A stretch of 64,000 bases of DNA. It comes from Halobiforma lacisalsi AJ5 (GTDB lineage Archaea; Halobacteriota; Halobacteria; Halobacteriales; Natrialbaceae). Below, in pieces: positions 63,113-64,000 of the stretch. Under the pieces are notes generated by a model. The model ran no database searches. It had not been told where the DNA came from and worked only from the letters and a program-made list of their open reading frames with translations. The position numbers were made by a program, and so were the translations under genes. Location of the stretch: NCBI RefSeq assembly GCF_000226975.2, contig NZ_CP019285.1, positions 1,302,001-1,366,000 on the forward strand. The letters are read 5' to 3'. Numbering within the stretch: position 1 is the stretch's first letter; each line of letters opens with the position of its first letter.

Positions 63113-63427
63113 ATGAACTCTCCCTCTCCCCAGTCCGCGGCGACGGTAGCGGTCGACGGCGACCGACGACCGAGTATGGCCATCGTCGAACTCGTCGCGC
63201 GGGAAACCGGTACCGACGTCGTCGAACTCGCGCCGCTCTACGACGCCATCGATCCCGACGTACTCGACTCGCTTCTTCGATCGGACGGCTTCTCCTCCCT
63301 CGAGTTCCGCTACGAGGGGCGAACAGTCGTTCTAGAGGACGCCAGTGACGAGGTTCGAATTTCGCTGCAAAACGACGCCACCGCGGACGCCAGCGGAGAC
63401 GTCGTCGATACCGAGTCCTCGATTTAA
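63113..63427 (+). CDS. HalOD1-domain protein
   Basis: 104 residues. SMAIVELVARETGTDVVELA, then PLYDAIDPDVLDSLL and SSLEFRYEGRTVVLEDASDE, is the HalOD1 (halobacterial output domain 1) pattern. Stand-alone HalOD1 proteins are abundant in haloarchaea and have an output role in two-component signalling. Start ATG at 63113 is preferred, with GC-poor sequence upstream. Confidence 0.85.
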   Translation: MNSPSPQSAATVAVDGDRRPSMAIVELVARETGTDVVELAPLYDAIDPDVLDSLLRSDGFSSLEFRYEGRTVVLEDASDEVRISLQNDATADASGDVVDTESSI

Positions 63428-63476
63428 GCACGCGCGATTTTTCCGGACGCTTCGATCGGTTTACCAGCGACGGTGC

Positions 63477-64000
63477 TCACACCGGCTCGCGGAGCGCCCA
63501 GACGTCTTCGGTCGGCTCGAGGTCGCTGGGCTCGCTGCCCCGCTCGGTCAGTATTCCTGTGTGGTACAGCATCGCCTTCAACTGGAAGACGGTCGGCGAG
63601 TGATAGATCTCGCCCCGCTCGAGAGGTCCTCGCCGGAGGTTGCCGTCCTCGGTGAGTACCCGTCGGCGGACGTCGTCGTCGCCCCGGACGAACAGTTCGA
63701 CGGCGAAGGCGGGGAACTGCTCGTGGAGCCACTCGACGACGTCGACGAGCGACGGCTCCGTGATCCCGTGGTCGTGCATGGCCTGGAGTTCCCCCACGAG
63801 CAGTTCCGTCGCCTCGTAGTCGAACACCACGCGGCGGGCCAGCCTGCCCCACGCCGGGGCCAGGTCGACGAACCGCTTCGGCGAGCCGTGCCACGCCGCG
63901 AACTCCTCGAGGGCGGACTCGACGCCACCGTGCCGGGACTTCGCGAACCGAATCACTTCCGCGCCCAGCGACGTGGGTTCGATCCGTGGGCCGTCCTCGA
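63477..64000 (-). CDS. Haloarchaeal conserved protein, N-terminus outside the window
   Basis: The open frame runs to the window edge without a stop, with EDGPRIEPTSLGA before the GTG at 63956, so the start lies outside. The visible part (about 173 residues) has GTAR-like acidic sequence, AWHGSPKRFVDLAPAWGRLA, VFDYEATELLVGELQAMHDH, LVDVVEWLHEQFPAFAVELF and VYHSPTVFQLKAMLYHTGIL-like ends. Probably a regulator or sensor with a C-terminal winged-helix-like region (EIYHSPTVFQLKAMLYHTGI). Not recognised with confidence. Confidence 0.6.
   Translation of the reverse strand, partial: EDGPRIEPTSLGAEVIRFAKSRHGGVESALEEFAAWHGSPKRFVDLAPAWGRLARRVVFDYEATELLVGELQAMHDHGITEPSLVDVVEWLHEQFPAFAVELFVRGDDDVRRRVLTEDGNLRRGPLERGEIYHSPTVFQLKAMLYHTGILTERGSEPSDLEPTEDVWALREPV

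Noticed and set aside
1-64000. tRNA, rRNA or CRISPR
   Set aside because: No cloverleaf with a tRNA anticodon arm, no rRNA-like sequence and no regularly spaced identical repeats with unique spacers were seen; the repeats at 25416 are degenerate and too few.

Overview
This window comes from a halophilic archaeon, most likely of the Natrialbales (Natrinema/Haloterrigena-like). The support is high GC, very acidic proteins, frequent CTCGAG, TATA boxes about 27 bp before start codons (leaderless genes), Tat signal peptides on most secreted proteins, archaeal ribosomal protein S6e, archaellum genes and haloarchaea-only families. The genus is an inference.

Layout. (1) 1-2590: end of a chemotaxis operon (cheA 3' part, cheY, two-domain cheC). 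(2) 2591-11500: an island of insertion sequences and broken genes of lower GC. It holds one intact IS5-type element, one IS630-type element, a larger DDE transposase, two decayed copies of another transposase, a frameshifted HTH regulator, and a three-gene secreted/membrane operon whose last gene is split by the IS5-type element with a 12-bp target duplication. (3) 11620-25325: archaellum cluster, mostly on the minus strand: flgA, flgB, arlF, arlG, arlCE, arlJ, then a very long arlD-like gene, arlH, arlI and cheF. (4) 25716-29307: small zinc-ribbon protein, a VapBC-type toxin-antitoxin pair, and a second cheF coupled to a HEAT-repeat gene. (5) 29561-37118: lipoprotein, 926-residue surface protein ending at the border of a TnpB element, archaellum-associated small protein, PadR regulator, S6e. 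(6) 37538-45546: ordinary chromosome, including a TetR regulator with its operator, a CPSF-like nuclease, a formyltransferase-like protein, a HemG-like flavodoxin and a sarcosine-oxidase-like enzyme. (7) 45543-55521: an extracellular-fibre-like locus with a signal peptidase, a DUF5305 protein, four DUF1102 (TasA/AbpA-like) secreted proteins, a membrane-anchored winged-helix regulator, another Tat-exported protein and a lipoprotein. A 12-bp promoter motif occurs three times here. (8) 55843-64000: luciferase-like oxidoreductase, aconitase, dCTP deaminase/dUTPase, a non-autonomous IS200/605-type element, a CopD-like membrane protein, 6-phosphogluconate dehydrogenase and a HalOD1 protein.

How the parts work together. 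CheA and CheY carry receptor signals, CheC removes phosphate from CheY-P, and the two CheF proteins plus the HEAT protein are the archaeal adaptors linking CheY to the archaellum motor (ArlCDE, ArlH, ArlI, ArlJ), which turns a filament of FlgA and FlgB. The locus in region 7 looks like a second surface-appendage system: fibre subunits, a dedicated signal peptidase, and a local regulator.

The most noteworthy observations are the fibre locus with its shared promoter and 5'-leader hairpin, the reconstructable IS-split secreted gene, the helically phased direct repeats upstream of the archaellin genes, and a 0.4-kb mobile element containing a three-way-junction palindrome.
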